Shown here in pieces: positions 5,046-6,022 of a stretch of 6,022 bases of DNA. The stretch is taken from the NCBI GenBank assembly GCA_023437255.1, contig JAEZGR010000205.1, positions 1 through 6,022 of the forward strand. Direction: 5' to 3'. Numbering within the stretch: position 1 is the stretch's first letter; each line of letters opens with the position of its first letter. The notes beneath the pieces were generated by a model. It was not told where the DNA came from. It did not search any database and worked only from the letters and a program-made list of their open reading frames with translations. A program made the position numbers and the translations under genes. The DNA is from Pseudomonadota bacterium. Its GTDB lineage: Bacteria > Pseudomonadota > Gammaproteobacteria > Burkholderiales > Burkholderiaceae_B.

Positions 5046-6022
5046 GCGCCACGGTTTCCGAGCCGGTCATTCTCGATGCCTTTCGCACGGCATTCGGGCG
5101 GCCCAAGGGCGCGTTGCGCGAACAGCGCCCCGATGCACTGTTGGCAGGCCTGCTGAACGAATTGAGTCGCCGCCATGCCGACGCCCCGCCCCAGATTGAA
5201 GATCTGATTGTGGGCTGTGTCAGTCAGGCGGGGGAGCAGGGCGCCAATATCGCCCGGCTCGCGCTCATGCTGGCCGGCTGGCCGCAGGAAGTGCCCGGCG
5301 TCACGCTGAACCGGATGTGCGGGTCCAGCCAGCAGGCCGTGCACTGTGCTGCGCAGGCCATCGCCGCGGGCGATGCGCGTTATGTGGCGGCCGGTGGTGT
5401 CGAGAGCATGACGCGTGTGCCCATGTTCCTCGACCTCACGCTGGGCCAACATGCTTTTACCGGTTTCGACGGCCTGAATCCTGCGCTGCTCGAACGCCAG
5501 CCGCTGGTGCATCAGGTCGAAAGCGCCGAACGGATTGCCGATCATTGGCAGATCAGCCGCCAGGAGCTCGATGACTGGGCCCGCCTGAGCCACGCTCGGG
5601 CATGGGCTGCGCGCGCCATCGAAGGCCGCGAGATCGTGCCGGTTTCCGGCCTGAACGCCGATGGCGCCGCGTTGCAGCATGTGGCCGACGAAGGCATACG
5701 CGAGCGCGTGGACCCTGAACGCATGGCGGCGCTTGCGCCCGTGTTCCGCAGCCCCGAGACAGGGCGGGTGACGGCCGCCAACGCCAGCCAGATCGCCGAC
5801 GGCGCCTCCTTGGTGCTGGTGGGGAATCGGGCGGTGGCCGAGGCCGACGGACTCAGGCCCCGCGCACGCTTCCTGGCTCGTGTGGTGGTCGGTTCAGATC
5901 CGGTCATGCAGCTCACAGGTGTGATTCCTGCCACCCGGATTGCGCTTGAGCGTGCGGGCCTCACCGTGCAGGATCTCGACTGGATCGAGGTGAACGAGGC
6001 ATTTGCGAGTGTCGTGCTGGCC
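5042..6022 (+). CDS. Thiolase, FadA5-like 3-ketoacyl-CoA thiolase/acetyl-CoA acetyltransferase (3'-truncated)
   Basis: This enzyme cleaves a 3-ketoacyl-CoA with free CoA to acetyl- (or propionyl-) CoA and a shortened acyl-CoA, the last step of a beta-oxidation turn. The first 327 residues, of about 390 expected, run open to the window edge. The nucleophile is Cys93 in NRMCGSSQQAV (90-100). AAGGVESMTRVP (116-127) and ANASQIADGAS (246-256) mark the N-terminal thiolase domain. GVIPATRIALERAG (293-306) and NEAFASVVLA (318-327) begin the C-terminal domain. The GHPxGxSG histidine and the second CxGxG cysteine lie beyond the edge. GCVSQAGEQGANIAR (58-72) and NEAFASVVL resemble, from memory, mycobacterial steroid thiolase FadA5 more than classical FadA. 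The ATG overlaps the crotonase stop, and GGGAG at 5030-5034 is the ribosome-binding site. Family membership is certain; substrate class is tentative. Confidence 0.96.
   Translation, partial: MSATVSEPVILDAFRTAFGRPKGALREQRPDALLAGLLNELSRRHADAPPQIEDLIVGCVSQAGEQGANIARLALMLAGWPQEVPGVTLNRMCGSSQQAVHCAAQAIAAGDARYVAAGGVESMTRVPMFLDLTLGQHAFTGFDGLNPALLERQPLVHQVESAERIADHWQISRQELDDWARLSHARAWAARAIEGREIVPVSGLNADGAALQHVADEGIRERVDPERMAALAPVFRSPETGRVTAANASQIADGASLVLVGNRAVAEADGLRPRARFLARVVVGSDPVMQLTGVIPATRIALERAGLTVQDLDWIEVNEAFASVVLA

Noticed and set aside
4955..5680. Minus-strand open frame opposite the thiolase start
   Set aside because: It is in register with thiolase codons; the plus strand encodes the active-site Cys motif and a continuous thiolase sequence.
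1..6022. tRNA, rRNA, CRISPR, insertion sequence, attachment site or origin
   Set aside because: Coding sequence fills almost the entire window, and no repeats, inverted termini or RNA-gene signatures were found by eye.

Overview
The window is one gene-dense, plus-strand catabolic operon from a high-GC bacterium. The strong G/C bias at third codon positions and the gene set suggest a proteobacterium, most likely a betaproteobacterium of the Rhodocyclales/Burkholderiales type. That assignment is an inference from style, not a proven taxonomy. There are six genes, no strand switch, and no gap longer than about 10 bases between genes. Both ends are cut inside a gene: the first gene lacks its N-terminus and the last lacks its C-terminus.

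Layout: (1) 2-976, C-terminal part of a periplasmic substrate-binding protein of the branched-chain amino acid (Liv/HAAT) ABC transporter type; (2) 985-1782, a LivF-type ATPase with an unusual basic C-terminal tail; (3) 1793-3613, a long-chain-type acyl-CoA synthetase (AMP-forming); (4) 3610-4248, a TetR-family repressor; (5) 4245-5045, a crotonase-fold protein that lacks both hydratase glutamates and looks more like an enoyl-CoA isomerase; (6) 5042-6022, the first 327 residues of a thiolase resembling the FadA5-like branch. The last three junctions are 4-base stop/start overlaps (ATGA, GTGA, ATGA).

Together the genes read as a module for taking up and degrading a carboxylic acid. The ABC transporter imports it, the ligase converts it to a CoA thioester, the crotonase and thiolase carry out beta-oxidation-type steps, and the TetR protein probably senses a CoA-ester intermediate and controls the operon. 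The substrate cannot be read from the sequence; fatty, aromatic/phenylalkanoic, alicyclic or isoprenoid/steroid side-chain acids are all possible. The permeases (LivH/LivM), the LivG ATPase, an acyl-CoA dehydrogenase and a 3-hydroxyacyl-CoA dehydrogenase are not in the window and would be expected nearby.

The least ordinary signal is the TetR/crotonase junction. The TetR gene ends in an in-register A AAA AAG slippery heptamer directly before its UGA. A -1 slip there would enter the crotonase frame exactly at its GTG start, and a perfect 7-bp hairpin follows. Ordinary translational coupling is the simpler explanation. No promoter, terminator, RNA gene, mobile element, CRISPR array or long repeat was seen.
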